DNA of 57,842 nt from Planctomycetota bacterium (lineage in GTDB: Bacteria > Planctomycetota > Planctomycetia > Pirellulales > Pirellulaceae): the NCBI GenBank assembly GCA_026692845.1, contig JAPLNM010000020.1, positions 1 to 57,842 on the forward strand. Direction: 5' to 3'. The position numbers were made by a program, and so were the translations under genes. Under the pieces are notes generated by a model. The model made no database searches. It was not told the DNA's origin and saw only the letters and a list, made by a program, of their open reading frames with translations. Shown piece after piece: positions 7,927-17,197 of this stretch (the first letter of the stretch is position 1; each line of letters starts with the position of its first letter).

Positions 7927-10248
7927 ATGGCTGGCATGTGGGATCGACTGAAAAACGCTTTACTAAGCACGGTGTCCAAGAGAGATCGGAACTCTTCGCA
8001 GCGAAGGCAAGTTCGACGTAGGATCCGTATGGAACTCCTGGAAGGTCGCCAACTCATGGCCGCCGATATCCAGGGAATCGTCTTTCACGATGTGAACAAC
8101 GACGGAACAGTCGAGGTAGGTGAAACCCGATTGAATGGGGTTCCTGTCCAACTGTTCTTGGACAACGGCGATGGTGTTTTCGGTAGCTCTGACACCCTGA
8201 AATCCTCGTCGATTTCGGCAGCCAATGGGGCGTATTCCCTGAACGCAGAAGCCGCCGGCACTTATTTTGTCGTCCAGAACTCCGAACCTGCCGGTTTTGT
8301 ACAGCGTCAGAACCAACGCGTTCAAAAGATCACACTCGCGTCGGGTGACCTTGCGATTTCCGACAAGCTCTTGCTCGACACATTCAATACCACCCAGCAG
8401 GTGGTCAATGCGAGTTTCCCAGGAGCCACGCCCAACTCCTCATCCCTCGCCGCACCTGAAGCGATCGGCGGCGAACGCGATGTTTTTGTCGATGCAACCT
8501 CTGGTTCCGTCAGCGTTTCTGCCAACGGGATCCCAAAACCAGGTGAACTGGTTTTCGACGTCGGCGGTGGTGCGAACGGAAAACGGATCGTGAGCTATGA
8601 CGGTACCGACGGAAACTCTAATCTAAGCCCCAATGGTCTGGGCAACTTGGACCTGACGGCCGCTGGTGCAGCCAATGCATTCCGCTTCCAGATCGGTGGA
8701 GAAGCCGGGACGCGATTGATTATCCGAGTCCACAGCGGTTCGAATGTTTCGACACGCGAGGTAGCGATCCCGACGACCGCCGGTGCAAATCCCACGTCGG
8801 ATCTGATTGTGCCGTTCAGCGATTTTTCGAGCACGGCTGGATCCGGTGCGAATTTCTCAGCCATCGGTGCGATTGAACTCGAAGTGACTGGACCGGATGC
8901 GGCGGATGCAATCATCAACGCATTTAGCACCATCGGACCGACGACGCGAATTGTCAACATTGCGAACTTGACTGCCATGGCCATCGGCAATCAAGTCTTC
9001 GCGGACAAAAACAACAACGGAATCTTCGATAACACCGGTGCTCAACCCGAGCTCGGCGTTCCGAACGTCCAACTGCAAGTTTTCGAAGACACCAACGGTG
9101 ACGGGATCTATAGCCCAGGTATCGATCAACAAGCGGTCAATTCACTCGGTGTCCTTCGCACCGCTACGACCAACACCGCTGGGGTTTATGGTTTTAGTCC
9201 AATCCCTCAAGGGAATTACTTTGTTGTGATTCCAGGCTCGCAATTTTCTGCAGGATCTCCGGCCGCAGGCTACGTCGTGAGTTCTGTGCTCCCCTCAGGC
9301 GTCTTGAATAACGCCAACACCGCAGTTCAATTTGTCGGCGGAGGGGTGGTCACCAAACGGGTTGTTCTTGTACCTCAGAATGGACCGCTCACCGATGGGG
9401 ACAACGATCCGAACACCGACAACTCGATCGATATCGGTCTGAATCCGAACTTTGATCTTGCCATCGAGAAATTCGGGCCCGCCACGTCCACCGAGGGCAG
9501 CACGATCACCTACACGCTCAAGGCGATCAACAACAGCCCGATCGATGCGAACGAAGTGGTCCTCAGCGATAACCTTCCCGATGGTTTGCGTGTGATCAGC
9601 GCCTCGCTGAACAACGCTTTTGTCAGCGTGCCGGCTTCGGCCGTCGACAACAACCCATCGAACCCAGACAACATCAGTTTCAACATCGGAAGCCTCGCAG
9701 CTCGGACGAGCCAAAGCAACATTCAAATCGTCGCTGCGATCCTACCGGGAACCGCGGTTTCCTCGCTGATCAATTCGGCGGTAATCAGCACGAGTGACTC
9801 ATCGGTCGCCGAATCGAACTTGAACAATAACACTGCCCAGGTCGAGACGATCCTGGCCGCTCCGCTTGTTTCTTTTACCGGACGGATCTACGAGGATCGC
9901 AACCAAAATGGAGTCAGCGACCTCTCAGATCCAGGAATTGTCGGGGCGAGCGTCATGCTTACGGGCACTCCCTTTGCAGGACTTCCACCGGTCTCCTTGT
10001 CGACCTTCAGCGGTCAGAATGGTATCTACGCATTCAACAATATCCAGCAGGGGAACTACAAGGTCGAAGTCGCCCAACCGGCAGACTTTAGCTTCCGTGC
10101 CTCGAACCCTGGAACGACTCAAGGAACCCCAGGTTTCAATCAGATTTCCAACATCAACGTCAATGCGAACTCGTCGCTGAACAACATCGGCTTTACCAAA
10201 GCATTCAGCAAACGGCTGTTCCTGGCTTCGTCCTCACCGCTGTCCTAG
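7927..10248 (+). CDS. Surface protein with SdrD_B-like and DUF11 domains
   Basis: The ATG at 7927 starts a 773-residue extracellular protein. Residues 30-46 (RRRIRMELLEGRQLMAA) match the LEPR-like motif found near the start of many planctomycete exported proteins. SdrD_B-like (Cna-B type) domains begin near residues 47, 352 and 648, each with an Asp/Asn-rich loop (DVNNDGTVE, DKNNNGIFD, DRNQNGVSD) of the calcium-binding kind. Residues 506-645 form a DUF11 beta-sandwich (DLAIEKFGPATSTEGSTITY ... LPDGL). The middle (130-340) is an all-beta region I cannot name. The C-terminus ends FSKRLFLASSSPLS, with no LPXTG, PEP-CTERM or dockerin. Longer starts at TTG 7852 or ATG 7870 would begin inside a strong hairpin, so I rejected them. 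A structural or adhesive surface role is inferred. Confidence 0.85.
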   Translation: MAGMWDRLKNALLSTVSKRDRNSSQRRQVRRRIRMELLEGRQLMAADIQGIVFHDVNNDGTVEVGETRLNGVPVQLFLDNGDGVFGSSDTLKSSSISAANGAYSLNAEAAGTYFVVQNSEPAGFVQRQNQRVQKITLASGDLAISDKLLLDTFNTTQQVVNASFPGATPNSSSLAAPEAIGGERDVFVDATSGSVSVSANGIPKPGELVFDVGGGANGKRIVSYDGTDGNSNLSPNGLGNLDLTAAGAANAFRFQIGGEAGTRLIIRVHSGSNVSTREVAIPTTAGANPTSDLIVPFSDFSSTAGSGANFSAIGAIELEVTGPDAADAIINAFSTIGPTTRIVNIANLTAMAIGNQVFADKNNNGIFDNTGAQPELGVPNVQLQVFEDTNGDGIYSPGIDQQAVNSLGVLRTATTNTAGVYGFSPIPQGNYFVVIPGSQFSAGSPAAGYVVSSVLPSGVLNNANTAVQFVGGGVVTKRVVLVPQNGPLTDGDNDPNTDNSIDIGLNPNFDLAIEKFGPATSTEGSTITYTLKAINNSPIDANEVVLSDNLPDGLRVISASLNNAFVSVPASAVDNNPSNPDNISFNIGSLAARTSQSNIQIVAAILPGTAVSSLINSAVISTSDSSVAESNLNNNTAQVETILAAPLVSFTGRIYEDRNQNGVSDLSDPGIVGASVMLTGTPFAGLPPVSLSTFSGQNGIYAFNNIQQGNYKVEVAQPADFSFRASNPGTTQGTPGFNQISNINVNANSSLNNIGFTKAFSKRLFLASSSPLS

Positions 10249-10294
10249 TATCCATTCAACTCGGGCTGTGAGATGCTCCTGATGCGAAAGGCAC

Positions 10295-11671
10295 TTATGG
10301 GTGGTCCCCTTCGCGGAGGGTTAAAAGACATTTTTGGGCGGCCAGAAGGCCGCTTTGAATGGCTCCCTCAATGCTCGATGTGTGCATGTAATCGCCACAG
10401 GCTACGATCCGCTGATCGCATTGGAGCACGCCGCGAGTCTGCGCTGGCCACATCGATTCGCTGGGGTTGATAAAAGCGCAAGGAACCCCATAGGTTCTCA
10501 AATGCCTCCAGCTCGAGACGGTCCATCCAAACCAATGCTCTAACTCGATTAGCACTTTGGAAACCAACGCTTCGGAATCCATCTGGATCCATCCGTTGAT
10601 GTTCACGCTTGCTAAGACCTGGCCGTCGGGTGCATAGGTCGATTGAACGAGACTCGGAAATGCGACATGATTGATCGAAAATCCGTCGGATCCAGAACGC
10701 TCTTGAGCGGTCTGGTCTCCGAGGTTGCCATTGAGCCACAGGATCGGCTCGCGGCTCGGGGCGGTGCTTTGATCGATCGCAAAATACAAACAGGTCGTGG
10801 CGTTCCAGGAAAGCTTCTCAGAAATCGGCAATCGATCCCCAAGCAATCGCTTCGCACCGCTGGCCTCGGTCGATACAACCACTTGATTACCGAGTATCTG
10901 AGTTCCATCCGAGAGCTTGACACCCTCATCGGTGATCTGTCCGACGGTAGCATTCAATCGCAATACCCCTGGTTTCCATGAACTACAGAGCATTTCCGGG
11001 ATCGCTTGGATCCCGCCGGCGGGTAACGCGGCGGTCGAAAGCCCCATCTCGCGAAAGACATATTCCATCCTGGCCGAGTCGATATCGAGGCTCGAATCCA
11101 AAAAGATTCCCCCTAGGAATGGGCGGAAAAACCGATCGATGATCCGCTCGGAGAAACCCACTTGGCGCAAGCGTTCCAGCGTGCAGGTACCTCGAGGCCG
11201 CAAGATTTCTTCGACGGACAATCGCATCAGGCTCTGGCGGTAGCGGTAAAGAGTCCACAGATCCTGCCAGCTCGCCACTGGAGCTTGCAAGGTTCTGATT
11301 GCATCGGGAAGCATGCGGCTCCAGGGCGAACGCAAAGGGTCCTTGACCGTATGCCAAGCGTTCCGGACGCGAACCATCGCTCCGGGTTGGAACGACTTAA
11401 GCTTCAGACTGCCTAGATCTAAGACTTCTGCGGCTATCTGGTAACCGGTAAGGTAAACCTGGAATCCATGATCGAGCAGAAATCCATCGACTCGGTCGGT
11501 TTTGAGTCGTCCTCCAGGCCTCTGATCGGCCTCGAAGACCACGACATCGAGCCCCGCGTCGATCAAGCACTTTGCGGCAGTCAATCCTGCAAGCCCCGCT
11601 CCGACGACGATCACATCATGAACGTTCCCACCACGGAAGCTCGTCTGAAGTCCAGGCTTCGGGCCGGTCAC
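10295..11671 (-). CDS. FAD-dependent amine oxidase/phytoene-desaturase-like oxidoreductase
   Basis: The 458-residue product has an N-terminal dinucleotide fold ([22 protein letters not shown], then [17 protein letters not shown]), which binds FAD. It ends with the matching C-terminal FAD motif ([23 protein letters not shown]). This layout belongs to the amine oxidase, protoporphyrinogen oxidase and carotenoid desaturase superfamily; the substrate cannot be told. Its GTG start overlaps the TGA of mnmG in a GTGA, which implies translational coupling. The functional link to tRNA modification is unclear and may be only positional. It is convergent with the SdrD_B-like gene 46 bp away. Confidence 0.9.
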   Translation of the reverse strand: MTGPKPGLQTSFRGGNVHDVIVVGAGLAGLTAAKCLIDAGLDVVVFEADQRPGGRLKTDRVDGFLLDHGFQVYLTGYQIAAEVLDLGSLKLKSFQPGAMVRVRNAWHTVKDPLRSPWSRMLPDAIRTLQAPVASWQDLWTLYRYRQSLMRLSVEEILRPRGTCTLERLRQVGFSERIIDRFFRPFLGGIFLDSSLDIDSARMEYVFREMGLSTAALPAGGIQAIPEMLCSSWKPGVLRLNATVGQITDEGVKLSDGTQILGNQVVVSTEASGAKRLLGDRLPISEKLSWNATTCLYFAIDQSTAPSREPILWLNGNLGDQTAQERSGSDGFSINHVAFPSLVQSTYAPDGQVLASVNINGWIQMDSEALVSKVLIELEHWFGWTVSSWRHLRTYGVPCAFINPSESMWPAQTRGVLQCDQRIVACGDYMHTSSIEGAIQSGLLAAQKCLLTLREGDHP

Positions 11672-13542
11672 TCGGTCTCTCCGTCGGTAGGTCCAGCCAC
11701 TGGGGTCTTCTTGTTACTGAGTTTTGGGTTCTCCAGGTAGGCAAGCACCAGCGAGATGTCCGCCGGGGTGATTCCGCTGATACGTGAAGCTTGGTCCAAA
11801 TTCACAGGCCCGATTCGAGAGAACTTTTCCTTGGCTTCGTTTCGCAGGCTGATGATGGCTAAGTAGTCGAAGTCGCTTGGGATTTTCTTGTCCATCATGC
11901 GCTCTTGTCGCTGGACTTGAACCTGCTGGCGAGCGACATAACCTTCGTACTTGATGTCGTATTCGACTTGCAAGCCGATTTCCTCGGGGAACGCTGCGAG
12001 GGACTCAGGGAATTGCTCCAGGAGATTACCCCAAGTGACCTCGTTGCGTTTTAGGTACTTGTCCCCAGGAATATCCCCGACCCGTAAAGCGGCCAAGGCC
12101 CGTTGAGCAAGCTCGATTTGCTCAAGCTTGTAGGTGAAACGAAGGTACCTAGCTTGGTCGACCAATCCGAGCTTATATCCCAACGCGGTCAGTCTTCGAT
12201 CCGCGTTGTCTTGACGCAGCATCATTCGATATTCGGCCCGGCTGGTGAACATACGGTAGGGCTCATCGACGCCACAGGTGACCAGATCGTCGACCAGAAC
12301 ACCGATGTAAGCTTCATCGCGATTGAGGACCAACTCGGATTTGCCCTGGAGCCGAAGCGCTGCATTGGCCCCGGCCACTAAACCCTGCGCTGCGGCTTCT
12401 TCATAGCCGGTCGTTCCGTTGAGTTGTCCTGCGAAATAAAGTCCTCCGATGCGCTTGGTCTCCAACCATGGGTAGAGCTGATCCGGGGGGCAAAAATCGT
12501 ACTCGACCGCATAGCCATACCGCATGATTTGCGCATTCTCGAGTCCTGGGATCAACCGGAACATCTGGTCCTGTACATCCCGTGGAAGCGACGTCGAGAT
12601 CCCGTTGACATAGATTTCCTTGGTGTTGCGACCCTCGGGCTCCAAAAATAATTGATGGCGGTCCCTGTCGGCAAAGCGAACCACCTTGTCCTCGATCGAA
12701 GGGCAATACCTTGGCCCCGAAGATCGGATTTGTCCGGTGTACATCGGAGCACGGTGAAGGTTCGCTCGAATCAACTCATGGACGCTTTGGTTTGTGTAAG
12801 TAATCCAGCAAGGAAGCTGAGACTCTGTGAGCGCATCGGTCAGAAACGAGAAAGCTTGCGGCCGTTCGTCGCCCGGCTGCATTTCGGTCTTGGTGTAGTC
12901 GATCGTCCGCCCGTTGAGCCTTGCTGGTGTTCCGGTTTTGAATCGCTCCACGCGAAAATTCAATCTGGCGAACGCTTGGCTGATCCCCGAGGTTGTCCCC
13001 TCGCCGGCTCGCCCACCGGCCGTTTTGGCCTCGCCCGTATGCATGATCGCTTGGAGAAATGTCCCGGTTGTAAGGACGATCGCATCGGCAAGGTACTCTG
13101 CGTTCCCGCGGACCCGAACCCCGCGAATTTGAGTGCTCGAAGCGAGCGTTTCGGTAATCAGATCCTCGACAAGCTCTTGCCGAAGCTCGATGTTCGGGGT
13201 CTCTTCGATTTGGCGTTTGATATCGAATTGATAAGCCTTCTTGTCGGCTTGGGCTCGCGGCGAATGCATCGCGGCCCCTTTTCGGCAGTTGAGCAACCGG
13301 AATTGGATTCCGGTTCGATCGATGGTCTGGCCCATCAAGCCACCGAGCGCATCGATTTCTCGGACGATTTGCCCTTTGGCAACCCCTCCGATGGCCGGAT
13401 TGCAACTCATCTGTCCGACGGTGTCTAAGTTCCCTGTAAGTAGCGCCACGCGAGCCCCAAGCCGAGCAGCCGCTGCCGCAGCCTCGGTCCCGGCGTGCCC
13501 GGCACCGACGACAATCACGTCATATCTGTATTGATTTCCCAT
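11668..13542 (-). CDS. mnmG: tRNA uridine 5-carboxymethylaminomethyl modification enzyme MnmG (GidA)
   Basis: MnmG works with MnmE (not in this window) to place the carboxymethylaminomethyl group on U34 of several tRNAs, using FAD and methylene-tetrahydrofolate. The 624 residues match the normal length. Residues 8-30 hold the FAD Rossmann motif [14 protein letters not shown]. The family signature [24 protein letters not shown] follows near residue 45, and [13 protein letters not shown] and [22 protein letters not shown] are also diagnostic. The C-terminal helical part ([18 protein letters not shown]) is complete. The ATG at 13542 is the family-typical start. It lies 80 bases after pfkB and shares a GTGA overlap with the oxidoreductase. 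Confidence 0.97.
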   Translation of the reverse strand: MGNQYRYDVIVVGAGHAGTEAAAAAARLGARVALLTGNLDTVGQMSCNPAIGGVAKGQIVREIDALGGLMGQTIDRTGIQFRLLNCRKGAAMHSPRAQADKKAYQFDIKRQIEETPNIELRQELVEDLITETLASSTQIRGVRVRGNAEYLADAIVLTTGTFLQAIMHTGEAKTAGGRAGEGTTSGISQAFARLNFRVERFKTGTPARLNGRTIDYTKTEMQPGDERPQAFSFLTDALTESQLPCWITYTNQSVHELIRANLHRAPMYTGQIRSSGPRYCPSIEDKVVRFADRDRHQLFLEPEGRNTKEIYVNGISTSLPRDVQDQMFRLIPGLENAQIMRYGYAVEYDFCPPDQLYPWLETKRIGGLYFAGQLNGTTGYEEAAAQGLVAGANAALRLQGKSELVLNRDEAYIGVLVDDLVTCGVDEPYRMFTSRAEYRMMLRQDNADRRLTALGYKLGLVDQARYLRFTYKLEQIELAQRALAALRVGDIPGDKYLKRNEVTWGNLLEQFPESLAAFPEEIGLQVEYDIKYEGYVARQQVQVQRQERMMDKKIPSDFDYLAIISLRNEAKEKFSRIGPVNLDQASRISGITPADISLVLAYLENPKLSNKKTPVAGPTDGETE

Positions 13543-13622
13543 GTTGCTCTGCGGTTAGGAAAGATTTGGAACTCAGCGAGTCATTTTAGAGGCAAGGCCA
13601 GGACTGTATAGGTCAGAAGGTT

Positions 13623-14507
13623 TCATGGCGAGGTTAAGCTTGCAGGCAGCGGCACGACTGCCCCGCGCTGGGTGCACACGTAGGCCGCAATGCGTGCGGC
13701 TTGGGAATGGATTTGGGGTAACGGTTTTTGGTCCAAAATCCCCATCGTCAACGCAGCGGTAAAGGAATCGCCGGCTCCGACCGTGTCGATCGCGGTGACT
13801 TTCAAGGCTGGTTGCTCGTCCCACTGGCCATCGAGAAACACTGCCGAGCCTTCCGAGCCCCGGGTCAAGGCGATGCCACGAAGCGAGTGCTGCTCGACGA
13901 GCGCCTCGCACGTCGATCTGTGGCAATCGGATGCTAGACCCAAGAGCCTTGCGACTATCGGAAGCTCTTCATGGTTGAGCTTGACGATGTTGGCCCTTTC
14001 GATGCAGGCCGATAGAACCTCTGCGGAGTAAAAGTCCTGACGCAGATTCACATCGAAGACTCGAATCGCGTCGCGTTGGGTATGCTCCAGAAAACCCAAA
14101 ATTGCTCTCTCGCTGATTTCAGATCGCTGGGCTAACGTGCCGTAACAGACCGCATCGCATTGGCCTGCGAGTTCGATCCAATGGGCTTGGAGGTTGAGGA
14201 AATCCCAAGCCACATCCGATGCAAAGCGGTATTGGGGCGAGCCGTGCGCATCGAGCACAACGAGGACGCTGCCGGTGGGATGCTCCGGATCGACCGATAC
14301 CCAGTGGCATGAAAGCTTGTGCGCTTGCATCCACAAAAGCGCCTCGGTACCGAGCCGGTCTTTTCCGACAGCACTTGCAATCCTAGCCTCGGCACCCAGA
14401 CTGGCCGCATGGCAAGCGAAGTTGGCCGGCGCCCCACCGAAAAGGGCCCGGTCTTCGTACACATCCCAAAGGACTTCTCCGAGCCCCACGACGATCTTAC
14501 GGTTCAT
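13623..14507 (-). CDS. PfkB family carbohydrate kinase (fructokinase-like)
   Basis: This 294-residue kinase transfers phosphate from ATP to a sugar. The front VGLGEVLWDVYEDRALFGGAPANFA is the PfkB substrate-binding signature 1. DTVGAGDSFTAAL (residues 241-253) is signature 2, with Asp247 as the catalytic base, and LTRGSEGSAVF precedes it as usual. The GGAPANFACHAASLG pattern is most like fructokinases or other small ketose kinases, but the exact sugar is uncertain. The ATG at 14507 overlaps the TGA of the aminotransferase upstream in an ATGA, so the two are translationally coupled. Confidence 0.92.
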   Translation of the reverse strand: MNRKIVVGLGEVLWDVYEDRALFGGAPANFACHAASLGAEARIASAVGKDRLGTEALLWMQAHKLSCHWVSVDPEHPTGSVLVVLDAHGSPQYRFASDVAWDFLNLQAHWIELAGQCDAVCYGTLAQRSEISERAILGFLEHTQRDAIRVFDVNLRQDFYSAEVLSACIERANIVKLNHEELPIVARLLGLASDCHRSTCEALVEQHSLRGIALTRGSEGSAVFLDGQWDEQPALKVTAIDTVGAGDSFTAALTMGILDQKPLPQIHSQAARIAAYVCTQRGAVVPLPASLTSP

Positions 14508-15670
14508 TGCAATTCCCTGAGTGCTTGAGTTAGTCGATCGATGTCGCTGGCGTCATTGTACGCATGAACGGCGATGCGCAACGCTCCATGCCTTACACTC
14601 AGAATGATGCCCGAACGCATCAATCGACGGCGAACCTCTTGAGGATCGTTTCCCGGAAGATGAAACGAAACAATACCGCTTGCATGTCCTGCGAGCATGG
14701 TAGGATTCGGGGGGATCGGCCAAGCCATCTGTGCGCCAAGGGAAAGCAGTTCCTCACGCGCCAATTGGGTTGTTTCTAAAACGCGGTTCGCAAAGCCACT
14801 TTTCGGATCATGACAACCGTACTGCAGTAGAAGTTCGAGGCTAGAGGCAAGCCCGAGAATCCCCACATGATTTGCAGATCCACCTTCGTACCGCGCTGCA
14901 GAATTCTTGAATCGCTTACCCTCACAGACAAACTCATGGCTCGCATCGAGCGAGTTCCAACCCGATAGCACATTTTGAAGTTGTTCGAATCGCGAGCGTC
15001 GAATGTAGAGAAAACCGGCACCTTCAGGACCCATCATCCACTTGTGTCCATCCGCGGCCGCATAATCGATAGGAATTTGACCGACATCGAGCGGAAAGAC
15101 GCCTAAGCCCTGAATTGCGTCGACGAATACCTGGGCCCCTTGGCGGTGCGCCATGTCGCAAACATCCTGAAGATCGACCCGATGGCCTGTGGCATACCCA
15201 ACCCAACTGATGCTCACCAAACGGGTCGTCGCATCGATCGCCTGGGAAAGTCGCTCCAAATCGATCGATCCGTCAGGTTTGGGGTCGACCATCCGGACTT
15301 CGACCCCACGGTTCCGCAGGGCCAGCCAGGGAAGTTGGTTGCTCGGAAACTCATTGCTCGGCAAGACCACGCTATCGCCGACTTGCCAGGGGAAGGCCAG
15401 AGCGATGGTTTGGATGCCAAGGGTGGTGTTTGCAATCAAGGCAATTTCGTCGCACTGCGCGCCGAGCAATCGGGCTGCTTGGTTCCGTAGATTCGCAGCC
15501 CTGGACGACCAAGCCGGCCAGTGAAAATCCCCATCGAGCGATGCCTCAAGGGCAAAGTCCCCTATCGCCCGAGCAGACCTTCGGGGCAAGGGTCCGATGG
15601 CCGCATGGTCAAAATAAGCCCATTTCTCAACGACGGGCATTTCTTCTCTGAGTTGATTCCAAGGATCCAT
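14504..15670 (-). CDS. Class V aminotransferase (cysteine desulfurase / isopenicillin-N-epimerase-like)
   Basis: A PLP-dependent enzyme of about 388 residues. AYFDHAAIGPLPRRSARAI is the typical first strand and loop. ANTTLGIQTIALAFPW is the cofactor phosphate-binding segment, FVDAIQGLGVFPLD holds the aspartate that contacts the PLP ring nitrogen, and AADGHKWMMGPEGAGFLYI contains the Schiff-base lysine. The C-terminal domain ends in IRSVRHGALRIAVHAYND-like sequence, common in class V. The substrate is unknown; no Fe-S or NAD genes are nearby. I used the ATG at 15670 rather than the TTG six codons earlier. The 3' end overlaps pfkB by 4 bases. Confidence 0.88.
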   Translation of the reverse strand: MDPWNQLREEMPVVEKWAYFDHAAIGPLPRRSARAIGDFALEASLDGDFHWPAWSSRAANLRNQAARLLGAQCDEIALIANTTLGIQTIALAFPWQVGDSVVLPSNEFPSNQLPWLALRNRGVEVRMVDPKPDGSIDLERLSQAIDATTRLVSISWVGYATGHRVDLQDVCDMAHRQGAQVFVDAIQGLGVFPLDVGQIPIDYAAADGHKWMMGPEGAGFLYIRRSRFEQLQNVLSGWNSLDASHEFVCEGKRFKNSAARYEGGSANHVGILGLASSLELLLQYGCHDPKSGFANRVLETTQLAREELLSLGAQMAWPIPPNPTMLAGHASGIVSFHLPGNDPQEVRRRLMRSGIILSVRHGALRIAVHAYNDASDIDRLTQALRELQ

Positions 15671-15756
15671 AAGTTCCGGTTTTATCAAAGTTTCCCTCGA
15701 ATCAGCCTGTCGCGGGAATGTTTTTTAAGAAAAATCGATGTACCCATTAGGGATAG

Positions 15757-15784
15757 CTGACAGTCAGAAAAGTTCAACTATACT
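15757..15784 (+). promoter_or_regulatory. Candidate sigma70-type promoter
   Basis: CTGACA (15757-15762, 5 of 6 to TTGACA) and TATACT (15779-15784, 5 of 6 to TATAAT) are 16 bp apart. It points towards the small membrane protein and the carboxylesterase; the first ATG is 164 bp downstream. Confidence 0.45.
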
Positions 15785-15788
15785 AAGC

Positions 15789-15801
15789 TTCCAACTTGGA
15801 A
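15789..15801. promoter_or_regulatory. Operator-like inverted repeat at the expected transcription start
   Basis: TTCCAA-C-TTGGAA is a perfect 13-bp inverted repeat that begins 5 bases after the candidate -10 box, where a repressor site would overlap the start point. A second inverted repeat (GATCGAAC 15803-15810, GTTCGATC 15842-15849) follows. Regulator unknown. Confidence 0.35.
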
Positions 15802-15947
15802 CGATCGAACTTAGGGTAACAAGGGTGTCTTTTTTCCCGGCGTTCGATCCATGGCTCTTCTCCACGCTATCGTCCGAACCCGTTGATAATGATGCATTTT
15901 TCGAACTTAATGCGTGCGAGCCTCCTAGCTGAGCGACGAGGTTATTG

Positions 15948-16145
15948 ATGCCCAGACTTTTATGTTTACTCGGTCTTGTGGTCGCAGGACTCGTGCTTCT
16001 GCTGTTCCTTGCCGACCTTGCTCTGTCCTTGACCGGCTCGGGGGGTATCTTCTCCTACCCGAGCATGTTGATGGATATCGCTTTCATCGTTGCCTCGGCA
16101 ATCCTCGGCTACTTGGCTTGGTCGGCCCTCAAAGAACTCAAATAG
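15948..16145 (+). CDS. Small two-helix membrane protein, 65 aa
   Basis: The ATG at 15948 is preceded by GAGG with an 8-base gap; a TTG directly before it is less likely. The peptide has two hydrophobic helices (LLCLLGLVVAGLVLLLFLADLAL, then MDIAFIVASAILGYLAWSAL) joined by a Gly/Ser-rich turn, and ends in KELK. No family was recognised. It lies 80 bp before the carboxylesterase and probably shares its promoter. The length and composition suit a real small membrane protein, though it could be a chance hydrophobic frame. Confidence 0.65.
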   Translation: MPRLLCLLGLVVAGLVLLLFLADLALSLTGSGGIFSYPSMLMDIAFIVASAILGYLAWSALKELK

Positions 16146-16225
16146 CTCATGGGCGATAGCTCAAAAATTCGTTGGGGCGAGGGCTGCTTCGGCGGCTCTC
16201 ATCGTACGGAAGGGATTTTGGTTAT

Positions 16226-16987
16226 ATGAAGTTCGATACCGACCGATGGTACCTAGAACGCAAAGTATGGGGCGGCTTGGATTCGATTCTGATCGCTCCA
16301 CGGGGCAAGACCCCGTCGGTTTTGGTCATTCTGTGCCACGGATTTGGAGCCCCAGGAACCGACTTGGTTCCGCTGGCCGAAGAAATCGTTCCTCTGCTTC
16401 CAGAGGGCGATTCGATCCCAGCTTTTCTCTTTCCGTCGGCTCCAATGGATTTGGGAGACTCCCACGGAATGCCCGGCGCAAGGGCGTGGTGGTTGATCAA
16501 TATGGCCAAACTCGCCGAGCTCTCGGCCGTCGATAATCTCGATGCGCTCAGAGATGAAATCCCTCCTGGGATCGATGAAGCTCGAGAATCGCTCGAGGAC
16601 TGCATCGAAGCGTGCCTAAACGACAAGCAATGGTTTGCAACTCCGTTGGTCCTCGGTGGGTTCTCCCAAGGAGCGATGTTGTCGGTCGATATGTCGCTAC
16701 GCTCCAAACGCATTTCACCGGTGGCTCTGATCGTCTGGTCTGGAGCTTTGATTTGCGAATCGAGTTGGCAGCAAGCCTTTGGGAAACGCCCACGGAGTTT
16801 CCAAGTCTTTCAAAGCCATGGACGCCAGGACATGATCTTGCCACTCTCGACAGGTCGATCGCTCCACGGATTCCTTCGCGAATTGGCCCTACCCATCGAT
16901 TACTCGGAGTTTCAGGGCCCCCATACCATCGCGATCGAATCGCTCGAAGGTGCTGCAAAGCTTCTTGCCAAGACCCTTGAAAACTAG
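16226..16987 (+). CDS. Phospholipase/carboxylesterase family alpha/beta hydrolase
   Basis: A 253-residue serine hydrolase. The oxyanion region is LVILCHGFGAPGTDLVPLA. The nucleophile elbow GGFSQGAML puts Ser147 in GxSxG, and Asp202 (HGRQDMILP) and His233 (QGPHTIAIE) complete the triad. Order and spacing match the abhydrolase_2 (YpfH/carboxylesterase) family, which hydrolyses short acyl esters. There is no signal peptide, so it is cytoplasmic. The ATG at 16226 has AAGGGA upstream; the frame extends further but lacks a convincing start. An 88-bp palindromic element follows the gene. Confidence 0.88.
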   Translation: MKFDTDRWYLERKVWGGLDSILIAPRGKTPSVLVILCHGFGAPGTDLVPLAEEIVPLLPEGDSIPAFLFPSAPMDLGDSHGMPGARAWWLINMAKLAELSAVDNLDALRDEIPPGIDEARESLEDCIEACLNDKQWFATPLVLGGFSQGAMLSVDMSLRSKRISPVALIVWSGALICESSWQQAFGKRPRSFQVFQSHGRQDMILPLSTGRSLHGFLRELALPIDYSEFQGPHTIAIESLEGAAKLLAKTLEN

Positions 16988-17049
16988 CTCTAAACAGCTG
17001 GCCTCCTCAGTTGGAGTCCTCGGCATTAGGCTGAATGAAGTTAAATTGA

Positions 17050-17137
17050 AAGCGGAACGGCGCAAGCCGTCCGGTGAAAAACGTTGCGATATCTAGGACA
17101 TTCCATCACTCACCGGAGTGTTTCCGCACTTCCGCTT
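17050..17137. repeat. 88-bp palindromic intergenic element, copy 1
   Basis: The left arm (17050-17077, starting AAGCGGAACGGCGCAAGC) is the near-perfect reverse complement of the right arm (17110-17137, ending TTCCGCTT). Each arm is 28 bases, joined by a 32-base spacer. A second copy of identical length is at 24148-24235. Arm differences between copies are partly compensated on the opposite arm, which points to selection for the folded form, as in REP/BIME elements. No transposase is nearby. Confidence 0.85.
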
Positions 17138-17197
17138 ACACTGATTCAACGCCATCGGCTTTCGGCTTGCGAGGGCAAAGCTGGAGCTAGGCGTGGA

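Noticed and set aside
10336-10356. GCGGCC/GGCCGC hairpin as a terminator
   Set aside because: It falls inside the coding end of the FAD oxidoreductase and has no T-run on either strand.
12652-13428. Plus-strand frame of 258 codons opposite mnmG
   Set aside because: mnmG is one of the most certain genes in the window; this is a mirror frame.
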